Assembly (NCBI RefSeq): GCF_002102185.1
Contig: NZ_LQOW01000024.1
Span: forward strand, 62,001 to 126,000
DNA: 64,000 bases
Direction of reading: 5' to 3'
Origin: Mycobacterium fragae
GTDB taxonomy: Bacteria > Actinomycetota > Actinomycetes > Mycobacteriales > Mycobacteriaceae
In this document: one piece after another, positions 44,796 through 52,819 of the stretch
Numbering within the stretch: the stretch's first letter is position 1
Layout of the letters: every line of letters begins with the position of its first letter
Program-made: the position numbers and the translations under genes
Notes under the pieces: generated by a model
The model's database searches: none
What the model was told of the DNA's origin: nothing
The model's input: the letters and a program-made list of their open reading frames with translations, nothing else

Positions 44796-44896
44796 GCCGG
44801 TTTCTTCGCCGCCGGGAGATCGGCCCGATCGCGGGCCGCAACGCTGTACGGATTTACCGCGTCGATGGCGCTGTTCGTCGACGACACGAAATGAGC
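44796..44896 (+). pseudogene. Remnant of a FIST gene 3' end
   Basis: It matches 42504-42599 at most positions: CCGGTTTCTTCGCCGCCGG and TTTACCGCGTCGATGGCGCT are shared exactly. It includes the stop codon but has a frame-breaking deletion and a six-base insertion before the stop. No upstream FIST sequence is attached. Together with repeat copy C it forms the right-hand direct repeat around the toxin cassette. Confidence 0.8.
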
Positions 44897-44922
44897 TGCT
44901 GCGCCGGCCAATTGGTGTGTAT

Positions 44923-44991
44923 GTCGCTTCTGTAGCACCGGTCACTATGCCGAACCACTATGCAAAGTGCCCGGCTCCGAGCGACTTTCAG
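44923..44991 (+). repeat. Dispersed intergenic repeat, copy C (69 bp)
   Basis: It aligns gaplessly with copy B over 69 bases, starts 28 bases after the stop of the FIST remnant just as copy B starts 28 bases after the intact FIST gene, and ends AGCGACTTTCAG. It is non-coding. Confidence 0.7.
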
Positions 44992-45001
44992 TGATGTTGC
45001 C

Positions 45002-45373
45002 TCACGGCGCGAGCTGGACATGGCCCCGCGGCGGAGGCGGCGAAGGAGGCACCTCCGGTTGTGGCGGGGGTTCCTCCGGTTGTGGTGCGGGTCCCTCCGG
45101 TTGCGGTGCGGGTGCCTGCTGCTGTGGTGGGGGGGACAGCGGCTGTTCTGCTCGAGGTGGCGGCGCCGGGACAGGTGGCGCGACCGGGTTCACCGTCGGC
45201 GCTGGGATCTGAGGTGGAGTCGGCGCGATCTCCCCTAACGGGGCTGGCTTGATCGATGCTGTAAGCGCAATGCCGACCGGCAACTGCGCAGTACCGACCA
45301 CGCTCAAGGCAATGCTTATCAAGGCGGTGACCAACGCATACTCAGCGTGTATTCGCCGCCTATGCGTAGCCAT
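45002..45373 (-). CDS. Exported proline-rich protein
   Basis: 123 residues from ATG 45373 (a GTG 12 codons upstream is also open). N-terminal signal peptide or anchor (residues ~10-40: YALVTALISIALSVVGTAQL) followed by ~85 residues dominated by proline. Imperfect repeats are PQPEGPAPQPEEPPPQPE. Such chains occur in mycobacterial cell-wall-associated antigens and wall spanners. No globular domain is seen and no function is assigned. Confidence 0.55.
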   Translation of the reverse strand: MATHRRRIHAEYALVTALISIALSVVGTAQLPVGIALTASIKPAPLGEIAPTPPQIPAPTVNPVAPPVPAPPPRAEQPLSPPPQQQAPAPQPEGPAPQPEEPPPQPEVPPSPPPPRGHVQLAP

Positions 45374-45482
45374 CGTCTTCGTTTGCGCGAAAGTCCAGTG
45401 GTGATTCACGGTTACAACCAGTTACGATACCCATCATTGCAGGCGCAAGCCGCTTCCACTGTTACCGCTTGATGTCGATTCG

Positions 45483-45896
45483 ATGAGGTGTCGAGCCGTG
45501 ACACCGAAGAAATGGAATCCTGCCGTGCGCATCGGCATCACCAGAGTCGCAGACGCGCTGGTTAGCGCTTCGGTGATGTTGACGGCCGCAATAATCTGCG
45601 CGGGCGCAGCAGGCGCCGACCCAAGCCAGGATGACCAGTTTGTGGCGCTGCTCCAACAGGAACAGATTCCCGCCATCGATAATGTGCCGGGGCTCGTCTA
45701 CCGAGCCCATGAAATTTGTGGCGAGCTCGATGGCGGCGCCTCCGTCCAGTCCGTAGTACAAGAGGAGATGAACAGGGTGTATGGGGACAATCCGTCTTTA
45801 CGCCTACTTGCCCCTCGCGTTAGACGCACCGCGGTCAGATTTGTCATTGCATCAGTGGACGTCTACTGCCCAAGCCATCAAGGCGAGCTTCCGTAG
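45483..45896 (+). CDS. DUF732-family secreted protein
   Basis: 137 residues. The N-terminal hydrophobic segment (ADALVSASVMLTAAIICAGAAGADP) ends in an AxA-type cleavage region. The mature ~85-residue domain, DDQFVALLQQEQIPAIDNVPGLVYRAHEICGELDGG, with two cysteines (HEIC and VYCPSH), is the DUF732 pattern common in mycobacterial secreted proteins. The role is unknown. It is divergent from the proline-rich exported protein, so the pair may share a control region. Confidence 0.75.
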   Translation: MRCRAVTPKKWNPAVRIGITRVADALVSASVMLTAAIICAGAAGADPSQDDQFVALLQQEQIPAIDNVPGLVYRAHEICGELDGGASVQSVVQEEMNRVYGDNPSLRLLAPRVRRTAVRFVIASVDVYCPSHQGELP

Positions 45897-45986
45897 CGCC
45901 GCGGCTACGGCCGCACGCCGATCTGCCGGTTCGCCTGCACGGCAAGGTGTTTGCGGTCGTTGAGGGGACGCGAATACAGTAGTTCG

Positions 45987-47525
45987 ATGGCTGTCGCGCC
46001 GTCCAATGCGCGGATGATCGCCGGGGTCGCCGCCGCGTCCGTCGCGCTCGGAGTAGCCCAGCTGGTGGGCATCCCGTTCGGCGCGCTAGCCGATGCGCGG
46101 ACTGCGATCGGCTCGGTGGCCATCGACCTGACACCGGGGCCAATCAAAGAGTGGGCGATTCAGACCCTGGGCTCTCTGGACAAATTCTTTGTGGGCGTCG
46201 TCGTGCTCGTCGTGATCGCTACGATCGCTGCAATCGCCGGGACCCTCGAGACTCAGCGCCGTCCGCTCGGCAGCGCCGTTATCGCCGCGGCGGGCGTCTT
46301 GGGATGCATCGCAGTGCTGTCGCGGCAGGGTGCGACAGCACTCGACATCATCCCCACCGTCGCGGGCGCCGCCTGCGGCGTAGCGACCCTCCGCTTGCTG
46401 ACCCGTCGGTTCTGGGCCGGGCCGGAAGACAGAGCCGATCACGACGAGCCGGACGCCAGCAGACGCCGGTTGGTCGTATACGGATTGCTCGGATTCGGAG
46501 TAGTGAGTGGCGTAGCGGGTGCGGTTGTCACGCGCTTGGTGCATTCGGTGGCCACTGATCGCAACGCCTTCGCTCTCCCCCGTCCGCGCACATCGGCGCC
46601 ACACATACCTCCTGATGTGCAGCCAAAAGGCGTTGCGCTGCCGAGCTTTATCACCCCCAGCGCCGACTTCTATCGGGTGGACACCGCGCTCGTGGTCCCC
46701 CAACTCGGCCGCGGCGACTGGCGGCTGCGCATCCACGGCATGGTGGACCGCGAAGCCACCTACAGCTTCGACGACCTGGCCCACTTCGACGTCGTAGAAA
46801 CGGTGACGACGCTAACCTGTGTGTCGAATCCCGTTGGAGGCAACCTGATTTCGACGGGCGTCTGGACAGGCTACCGGGTAGCTGATCTGCTGGCCGCGGC
46901 AGGCGTGCACGCGGACGCCGACATGGTGCTCTCGACGTCGATCGACGGGTTCACCGCCGGCACGCCAGTGCAGGCGCTCACCGACGGCCGCGACGCGCTC
47001 CTGGCGGTGGGTCTCAACGGTCAGCCGCTGCCGATCGAACATGGCTACCCGGCCCGGTTGGTAGTGCCCGGGCTCTACGGGTACGTGTCGGCCACCAAGT
47101 GGGTCGTCGAGATTGAGTTGACTCGCTTCGACAAAGCACAGGCGTACTGGACGCGCCAGGGCTGGGCACCGCGTGCACCCATCAAGACCGAGTCGCGGAT
47201 CGACGTGCCGAAAGGCGGTCAGAGGGTGCCGATGGGGAACGTCGTGTTTGGCGGTGTCGCGTGGGCACAGAATCGTGGCGTGCGGGCCGTGGAAGTCCTT
47301 ATCGACGATGGCGTGTGGCAGCCCGCGCAACAGGGCGCGCGCTATTCCAACCAGACGTGGCGGTTGTGGAGCTTTCCCTGGCAGGCGAAAAGCCCTGGGA
47401 AACACACCATTACCGTGCGCGCCACCGACAACACCGGAGCTATCCAAACGGCAGAGCGGGTTGGTCCGGTCCCAGACGGCGCCACCGGCTGGCACACGGT
47501 GGACTTCACCGTGGCGGAGACATGA
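45987..47525 (+). CDS. Membrane-anchored sulfite oxidase-like molybdopterin oxidoreductase
   Basis: 512 residues from ATG 45987. The N-terminal ~200 residues hold about five membrane segments (MIAGVAAASVALGVAQLVG, FFVGVVVLVVIATIAAIAG, AAAGVLGCIAVLS, VVYGLLGFGVVSGVAGAVV). The soluble sulfite-oxidase fold follows, with the Mo-ligand cysteine in TTLTCVSNPVGGNLIS (near residue 277) and HGYPARLVVPGLYGYVSATKWV. The C-terminal dimerisation domain includes RVPMGNVVFGGVAWAQNRGV. It is of the YedY/SorA-like membrane type; substrate unknown. No cytochrome partner is adjacent. Confidence 0.85.
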   Translation: MAVAPSNARMIAGVAAASVALGVAQLVGIPFGALADARTAIGSVAIDLTPGPIKEWAIQTLGSLDKFFVGVVVLVVIATIAAIAGTLETQRRPLGSAVIAAAGVLGCIAVLSRQGATALDIIPTVAGAACGVATLRLLTRRFWAGPEDRADHDEPDASRRRLVVYGLLGFGVVSGVAGAVVTRLVHSVATDRNAFALPRPRTSAPHIPPDVQPKGVALPSFITPSADFYRVDTALVVPQLGRGDWRLRIHGMVDREATYSFDDLAHFDVVETVTTLTCVSNPVGGNLISTGVWTGYRVADLLAAAGVHADADMVLSTSIDGFTAGTPVQALTDGRDALLAVGLNGQPLPIEHGYPARLVVPGLYGYVSATKWVVEIELTRFDKAQAYWTRQGWAPRAPIKTESRIDVPKGGQRVPMGNVVFGGVAWAQNRGVRAVEVLIDDGVWQPAQQGARYSNQTWRLWSFPWQAKSPGKHTITVRATDNTGAIQTAERVGPVPDGATGWHTVDFTVAET

Positions 47526-47528
47526 GCA

Positions 47529-47729
47529 CTATTTCGACGACAGTTTGCGCCAACTGAATAGCGCGATCACGATGCCGATCACCACCGTGATCGGACCGAT
47601 GATGGACCAGGTCGTGGTGTTGCTCATCGGGCTACCACCGAGCACTCCGAATCCCTGGAGTGCCCAGATCAGACCGAACAGCGCGACGATCAACCCGACC
47701 GCGAATGTAACGACGAAAGTCCTTTTCAT
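47529..47729 (-). CDS. Small two-span membrane protein
   Basis: 66 residues with two hydrophobic segments, FVVTFAVGLIVALFGLIWAL (residues ~5-24) and TTWSIIGPITVVIGIVIALFSW (residues ~39-60), and a basic C-terminus. Function unknown. It is convergent with the oxidoreductase (three-base gap) and its start is 53 bases from the divergent hydrolase gene. Confidence 0.6.
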   Translation of the reverse strand: MKRTFVVTFAVGLIVALFGLIWALQGFGVLGGSPMSNTTTWSIIGPITVVIGIVIALFSWRKLSSK

Positions 47730-47782
47730 ACGGGGATGCTACGCACAAGTGAGGGGATATTGCGCTTGTGGGCGATTGTGCG

Positions 47783-48763
47783 ATGAAACCGGAAGTTGAT
47801 GCGTTGATGAGCAACTACACGGGCGACGTGCCGGGCGCGGCCGTGCTCGTGCTGCGCGACGGTGAGCCGATCGTGCGCGCAGGTTACGGTCTCGCGGAAC
47901 TGGAAACGAACACGCCGGCCACGCCCGAGACGAACTACCGGCTCGCATCGGTCACGAAGCAGTTCACCGCCGCGAGCATCCTGCTGCTGGCCGAGGACGG
48001 CCGCCTCAGCCTCGATGACCGCGTCCGCGAGTGGTTGCCCTCGCTGCCGAAGGCCGACGAGACGGTCCTGATTCGCCATCTGCTGACGCACACTTCGGGT
48101 CTCATCGATTACGAGGATCTGATCCCGGAAAACGTCACTGCGCAGTTGCACGACGCGGATGTCCTGCGGCTGCTGGAAACGCAGGATCGCACCCACTTCC
48201 GCCCTGGCACCGGCTATCGGTACAGCAACAGCGGCTATGCATTGCTGGCACTGATTGTGGAGCGGGCGTCGGGAAAGACCTTCGCGATGTTCCTGCGTGA
48301 ACGCATCTTCCAACCGCTCGGCATGAAAAACACCGTGGCCCACCAGAAAGGTATTTCGACGGTGAATAACCGCGCGTTCGGCTACACGGAAGAGGCGGGC
48401 TGCTGGAATCAAACGGACCAAGACCAGACGAGCGCGGTGCTCGGGGACGGCGGAATATATTCTTCGATCGACGATCTCGCGAAGTGGGATGCAGCGCTGT
48501 ACGACGAGCGTCTGCTGCGTCCGAGCTCCTTACAGGCGGCGTTCACACCTGCGACGCACACCGACAATCCCGAGATCGAGTACGGCTACGGCTGGCGCAT
48601 CACCGGCGAGACGCTCTGGCACTCCGGCGAGACGGTGGGTTTCCGCAATGTGATCGTGCGCTACCCGAAGCGGCACATCACGGTGGTCGTGCTGACCAAC
48701 CGGAACGAGCCCGAGCCGTACCAGCTGGCGCTGGAAATCGCCAACACGGTTATCGCTTCTTGA
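47783..48763 (+). CDS. Class C beta-lactamase-fold serine hydrolase
   Basis: 326 residues from ATG 47783 (a GTG five codons upstream is possible). Catalytic motifs are complete: SVTK (SxxK nucleophile, near residue 60), YSN (YxN, near residue 150) and HSGE (HxG, near residue 277). There is no signal peptide, so it is cytosolic. Members act as beta-lactamases, D-amino-acid peptidases or esterases. It meets the kinase-MurQ fusion gene tail to tail with a 14-base overlap, so a role in cell-wall fragment turnover is a reasonable but unproven guess. Confidence 0.85.
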   Translation: MKPEVDALMSNYTGDVPGAAVLVLRDGEPIVRAGYGLAELETNTPATPETNYRLASVTKQFTAASILLLAEDGRLSLDDRVREWLPSLPKADETVLIRHLLTHTSGLIDYEDLIPENVTAQLHDADVLRLLETQDRTHFRPGTGYRYSNSGYALLALIVERASGKTFAMFLRERIFQPLGMKNTVAHQKGISTVNNRAFGYTEEAGCWNQTDQDQTSAVLGDGGIYSSIDDLAKWDAALYDERLLRPSSLQAAFTPATHTDNPEIEYGYGWRITGETLWHSGETVGFRNVIVRYPKRHITVVVLTNRNEPEPYQLALEIANTVIAS

Positions 48764-50465
48764 TCGCGTCGCGCACGCGTCCCCGGGCCCGGTCGAGCCG
48801 GATGGCGGCCTCGGCAGCGTCGACGTCCGCGAGTAGCGCGACGATCGCGGTCTTGGCGTGACCGTCCGCAGCGGCCAGCGCGGCGGTCGCGGTGTCTTCG
48901 TCGACGCCGGCCGCGTCGCAGACGATCCGAACCGCGCGGCGGCGCAGCTTCGCGCTAGTGGCGCGCACGTCGACCATCCAAGGTCCGTACGCCTTACCGA
49001 GCGCGATCATCACGCTCGTCGAGAGCGCGTTGAGCACGACCTTCTGGGCCGTCCCCGCGGTCAGCCGCGTGGAGCCGGCGAGCACCTCGGGCCCCGTCAG
49101 CAGCTCGATCACCACATCGGCAGACGCCTCGCTGCCCGGGTTGTTGACGATTGCGACGGTCAGCGCGCCCGCCGCGCGCGCATGCTCGAGCGCCCCGAGC
49201 ACGTATGGCGTGCGGCCCGACGCTGTGATCCCGACGAGCGCGTCGGCCTCGGTCAGGTCGGCGAGATCGGCGGGGTCGAACGCGTCCTCCGCGCCCTCGA
49301 TCGCCTCGGTCAGCGCTGCCGGCCCGCCGGCGATCACGCCGCGCACGAGGTCGGTGCCAAACGTGGGCCCGCATTCGGCCGCGTCGAGCACACCGAGCCG
49401 CCCGGACGTCCCGGCGCCGGCGTAGATCAGACGTCCGCCGCGCTCGAGCCGTGCGGCGATCGCCGCGGCCGCCGCCGCGATCCGCGGGACCGCCGCCACC
49501 ACCGCGGCGTGCGCCTCGCCCTCGGCGGCGATGAGCAGCGCGACGACCTCACCGATAGCCCGCGCGTCGAGGTCGTCCAAGTCTGGCCGCACGGCCTCGG
49601 TGCCGAGCGCGTCGAGTCCATGCGGCGCAAAGGCATTGGGGCCCGCCTGCACGCGGATCACGTACGGCTCATGGATCGGCCCCAGCCGCAGCGCGCCGTC
49701 GAGTGCGTCGCCGACGGCGGGGACGAGATCGAGGCGCTCGCGCAGCGCCTCAGCCCCCGCCAGTCCGCCGACCATCGCCACCGGACCGTCCCCGACCGCG
49801 CGGGCGGTAGCGGCGAGCGCCTCGGCGGCCGCGCTGATAATCGCTTGGGCCGCTGCGTCATTGGCGGCCAGGACATCGGGCGCGAAGGACGCGAGCGCGG
49901 CGGCATTGGTGAGCTGAGCGGACCAGGTCTCCGGCGCGCCGAACCGGGCGCGCGCGACGTCGAGCAGCGTCGTGGACCGGCCGCGACCGTCGTGGGCGTG
50001 CAGCGCCGCGCGCAGCCCGGCGGCGCCGATCCACGCGCCGCCGCCCTCGTCGCCCAGCCACGGGCCCCAGCCGTCGGCGGTCCGCAGCGCGCCGTCCGCG
50101 CCGATCCCAAGCGCCACGACGCCGGTGCCCGCGATCAGCACGACGCCCGGCTGCCCGTCCAGCGCGCCCGCGTGCGCGATCACGGCGTCGCTGGTCACCG
50201 CGACCCGCTCCGCCCGCAGCGAGGCCAGCAGCGCATCGCCCAGCGCGCGCGCCGCGTCCGGCGCCGCCAGTGCGCCGGCGGCGCCCACGATCACCTCGTG
50301 GGCCGGGCCGAGCTCGCGCGCGACGGCCAGGATCGCCGCCTCCGCGGCCCGCACGCCGCCAGGCGTTGCGAGCCCCGGCGCGCCCGCCCCCTCGGCCCTC
50401 CGGCCGCCTGCTGCGGCGCGGCAGGACGTCTTGCCGAGGTCGACGGCGAGAATCACCGCACCCAT
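48750..50465 (-). CDS. murQ: Fusion of a BadF/GlcNAc-type sugar kinase with MurQ (MurNAc-6-phosphate etherase)
   Basis: 571 residues from ATG 50465 (a TTG six codons upstream is possible). Residues ~1-280 are an ASKHA sugar kinase: ILAVDLGKTSCRAAAGG, LIAGTGVVALGI, GWGPWLGDEGGGAWIG and AMVGGLAGAEAL. Residues ~305-571 are MurQ: LIYAGAGTSGRLGVLDAAEC, GPTFGTDLV, VGITASGRTPYVLGAL and STRLTAGTAQKVVLNALST. The kinase would phosphorylate MurNAc or GlcNAc and MurQ would cleave the lactyl ether, a complete recycling step in one chain. MurQ is not generally found in M. tuberculosis, and the very Ala-rich composition suggests acquisition from another actinomycete. Confidence 0.85.
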   Translation of the reverse strand: MGAVILAVDLGKTSCRAAAGGRRAEGAGAPGLATPGGVRAAEAAILAVARELGPAHEVIVGAAGALAAPDAARALGDALLASLRAERVAVTSDAVIAHAGALDGQPGVVLIAGTGVVALGIGADGALRTADGWGPWLGDEGGGAWIGAAGLRAALHAHDGRGRSTTLLDVARARFGAPETWSAQLTNAAALASFAPDVLAANDAAAQAIISAAAEALAATARAVGDGPVAMVGGLAGAEALRERLDLVPAVGDALDGALRLGPIHEPYVIRVQAGPNAFAPHGLDALGTEAVRPDLDDLDARAIGEVVALLIAAEGEAHAAVVAAVPRIAAAAAAIAARLERGGRLIYAGAGTSGRLGVLDAAECGPTFGTDLVRGVIAGGPAALTEAIEGAEDAFDPADLADLTEADALVGITASGRTPYVLGALEHARAAGALTVAIVNNPGSEASADVVIELLTGPEVLAGSTRLTAGTAQKVVLNALSTSVMIALGKAYGPWMVDVRATSAKLRRRAVRIVCDAAGVDEDTATAALAAADGHAKTAIVALLADVDAAEAAIRLDRARGRVRDAIKKR

Positions 50466-50595
50466 CCTTTCATGGCCCGGCAACGGTTATCTGTGGGATG
50501 ATCGAGCCTCGCTCAATGGTCTGCGAAAGCCATTGCGGCTCACAGGTATGCGCGGATGTGTTCGGACTCGCCGTGCCGCCACCGCACCGGCACTT

Positions 50596-51375
50596 TCACG
50601 TCCCCGGCTTGGTCGCGCTGACCAGTCGAGTCGACACCCACGGGCCGCCGTACCACATGCGCCAACCGAGGTTGCGGCGTCGCACGTGCTGCCAGCCCTG
50701 CTCCCGAAGATGGGCGGCATGCTGGCGGGTCTCCCACAGGTCAGCGATGGCGAGACGACCGCCGGGGCGCAGCACGCGCATCGCCTCGGGAAGGGCTCGA
50801 CGCCTGTCGGCACGTCTCGGAATGTTATGAATAGCAAGGTTACTGACGACGGCGTCGACGCTGTCGTCGTCGAACGGCAGCGCGGTCATATCGGCGGTGT
50901 GTAGCTCGATCCGGTCGGCGACGTTCTCCAGTTCGGCATTGGCCAGGGTTGCTGACCGTGAGTTGTCGGTCTGGTCGGCCCGCCAGAGGTCGACGCCGAT
51001 AGCATGCCCGCGCGGCAGCCGCTTGGCCGCGGCCAGCAATACCGCGCCGCGGCCGCACCCCATGTCCAGCAGGGTTTCGTCGCCTTGTAGCCGCAGATCG
51101 TCGAGGATCCGATTCCAGACCACGAACTTGCCGACGCGTGTGGCGTAGATGTAGACGGCTGCGTTGGCGACGATATTGACGGCCGAGGCGCTCGTTAGCG
51201 CCGCCTGCAAGCGCTTACCGCGGGCCAGGCTGATCCCCGACCACACCAGCAACGCGGCGCTTGCCACGCCGAGACCGATGGCCTGTCCGCGCGCCGAGAC
51301 GGTGTGAAACGACCCGTCGATCCCGTAGTCGCCCTTGTGCTCGTGAGTTGCCAAGGTGGTGTCAGCCATCATCAC
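50596..51375 (-). CDS. Membrane-anchored class I SAM-dependent methyltransferase
   Basis: 259 residues. The first ~90 contain two membrane segments (AIGLGVASAALLVWSGISLA and AVNIVANAAVYIYATRV). The Rossmann domain follows, with SAM motif I LLDMGCGRGAVLLAAA (near residue 105), DNSRSATLANAELENVADRIEL, motif SVDAVVSNLAIHNI and the LRPGGRLAIADLW strand. The substrate is unknown, and the membrane anchor points to a lipid or quinone. The ATG cluster at the start makes the exact first codon uncertain by two residues. Confidence 0.82.
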   Translation of the reverse strand: MMMADTTLATHEHKGDYGIDGSFHTVSARGQAIGLGVASAALLVWSGISLARGKRLQAALTSASAVNIVANAAVYIYATRVGKFVVWNRILDDLRLQGDETLLDMGCGRGAVLLAAAKRLPRGHAIGVDLWRADQTDNSRSATLANAELENVADRIELHTADMTALPFDDDSVDAVVSNLAIHNIPRRADRRRALPEAMRVLRPGGRLAIADLWETRQHAAHLREQGWQHVRRRNLGWRMWYGGPWVSTRLVSATKPGT

Positions 51376-51381
51376 ATCCTC

Positions 51382-51764
51382 TCAGTGCAAGACCTTCAGG
51401 GCGATGACATAGGCCATGCCGAGGCCGAGCAAGCCAAGGAATGGCCAGCCGAACACAATTTTGCCTCGAGCCGAATTGACCACAATCACACGCCGGTCGC
51501 GAACAACACCGCGCCGACGCCGATCCACATGGTGAGCATGGCCGGCCATACGTGATAGCTGGCGTCGCATGCCGAGTCATGGCAGGCGTCGGTAGCCATG
51601 GCGAAGAACATGGAAAACCAGATTTCGCCCAGCCCGACCAAGACCAGTCCCGCATAGCACAGGTAGCCGGCAATGTTCCAGGCAACGGTTGCCCGGGATG
51701 AGGTCGTCGGTACAGGCGGCACCCAGCCAGCATTGCATGGCGCCGCAGCAGGTTTGGACGCCAA
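51382..51764 (-). pseudogene. Small membrane protein split by a frameshift
   Basis: The first frame encodes AWNIAGYLCYAGLVLVGLGEI then SYHVWPAMLTMWIGVGAVLFATGV and stops at 51486. The next frame continues without a gap in similarity as IVVNSARGKIVFGWPFLGLL then GMAYVIALKVLH. Read together they form one ~125-residue protein with four membrane segments. A one-base deletion near 51485-51490 explains the break. The start is uncertain (a TTG overlaps the end of the nitroreductase gene). Either a recent pseudogene or a sequencing error. Confidence 0.6.
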
Positions 51765-51765
51765 A

Positions 51766-52281
51766 TCACCAATGTCCGTGATGGACGACCTCGTCGAAGG
51801 GGCGTCGATTCGGTTTGCGGATCGGCTTGAGCGGGCGGTCGGCGGGATAGCCGACGCCGAGCATGTACGCCACCAGGTAGTCGTCCGGAACGCCGAGGAT
51901 GGCGCGGGCTTTGTCCTGATCGCCCACCGAGGAGTGGCCGGTGCCGATCCCGAGGTCGGTGGCCGCGATCATCATGGCCATCGTGGCCTGACCGACGTCG
52001 TACTGGTCGGTCACCTTCCTGCGTTCACTCGGCGGTTCGGGGATGACGAACACGATCGCAGCTGCAGCCGAGGCAATGTGACCGGCGCCCTGCCAGACCG
52101 TCGAGAGTTCCTGCAGCTGAGCCCGGTCAGTGACGATGACGAAGTGCCACGCCTGGCGGTTTTTCGCCGACGGCGCCCGCCATCCGGCCTCGGCGATACG
52201 GTTCAAGTCGTCGTCTGACACCGGCTCCGACCTGTACTGCCGTACATTGCGCCGCGCGCAGATCGCATCCCAGGTTTCCAT
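51766..52281 (-). CDS. Nitroreductase-family flavoprotein
   Basis: 171 residues, compact nitroreductase type. FMN-binding arginines are in ARRNVRQYRSEPV (residues ~9-21), followed by WRAPSAKNRQAWHFVIVTD, DVGQATMAMMIAATDLGIG (dimer helix) and VAYMLGVGYPADRP. It reduces nitro groups, quinones or an F420/FMN-dependent substrate using NAD(P)H. It is first of a short minus-strand unit with the frameshifted membrane protein and the methyltransferase. Confidence 0.85.
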   Translation of the reverse strand: METWDAICARRNVRQYRSEPVSDDDLNRIAEAGWRAPSAKNRQAWHFVIVTDRAQLQELSTVWQGAGHIASAAAAIVFVIPEPPSERRKVTDQYDVGQATMAMMIAATDLGIGTGHSSVGDQDKARAILGVPDDYLVAYMLGVGYPADRPLKPIRKPNRRPFDEVVHHGHW

Positions 52282-52819
52282 GCCCTTCCTCCGTGTGCCG
52301 GCAACAATTAGTTAAGTCAAACCCGCTGCAGGACCCGGCCATTCCGCCGCGCCCCGCTCCTCAAGCACCTCAACACCTGCCGGGAACGACCGTACGTCTG
52401 GGGTTGGTGAGCGGTTTCCGCGACCACGACGTGCTCAGCTCCAGGCTCCTCGGGGTGCGCCCCCGAGCGTGCACGTATCCCGATCGTGTTGCAACGCTGC
52501 AAGCGGATCGACACCCTTACATCGTCACCGGCCGGAAGGCGACGTGATCAGCGAGCTGGGCCGCCAGCCGCTGCAGCGGCTGCGAGAGTCGGAGAGGGAC
52601 GGTCGCACAGCGGCGTAGCGCCATGCGAGATAGCCGAGTTCAGCGGCTGCATCCAAAAGGAATTGCTGCAGGCACGCGACGACTTCCGCTCGATTCTCCG
52701 GGACGCCTGAATCGAGAATGACGTCGGCCAATGCGCTGACATTCAGCTTTACTCCGGTCGTTGGACGCTAAGGCCAAGCATCAAATCGCGACGCTGGTAT
52801 GCATAGCCACACCAGGAAC
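52282..52819. other. 538-base region with gene debris
   Basis: No intact gene is visible between the nitroreductase and vsr genes. It contains a decayed FIST fragment (52355-52598). On the minus strand at ~52611-52755 there is a stretch that reads like coding debris (LADVILDSGVPENRAEVVAC, LDAAAELGYLAWRYA) without a start or a family I recognise. Confidence 0.5.
52355..52598 (+). pseudogene. Decayed internal fragment of a FIST gene
   Basis: It is collinear with 41857-42125 of the intact FIST gene. Exactly shared stretches include TTCCGCGACCACGACGTGCT, AGCACCTCAACACC and CCGGGAACGAC. Several deletions break the frame and neither gene end is present. It does not overlap the part kept at 44796-44896, so the two remnants could derive from one rearranged second copy. 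Confidence 0.75.

Noticed and set aside
44960..45252. Gly-rich PE_PGRS-like plus-strand frames at 44960-45252
   Set aside because: They are the reverse complement of the proline-rich exported protein, have no PE domain and no start signal.
48858..50501. A 547-codon open frame on the plus strand opposite the kinase-MurQ gene
   Set aside because: It is an antisense shadow in very GC-rich DNA. Its protein is Arg/Gly-rich with no domain, while the minus-strand frame has clear kinase and MurQ motifs.
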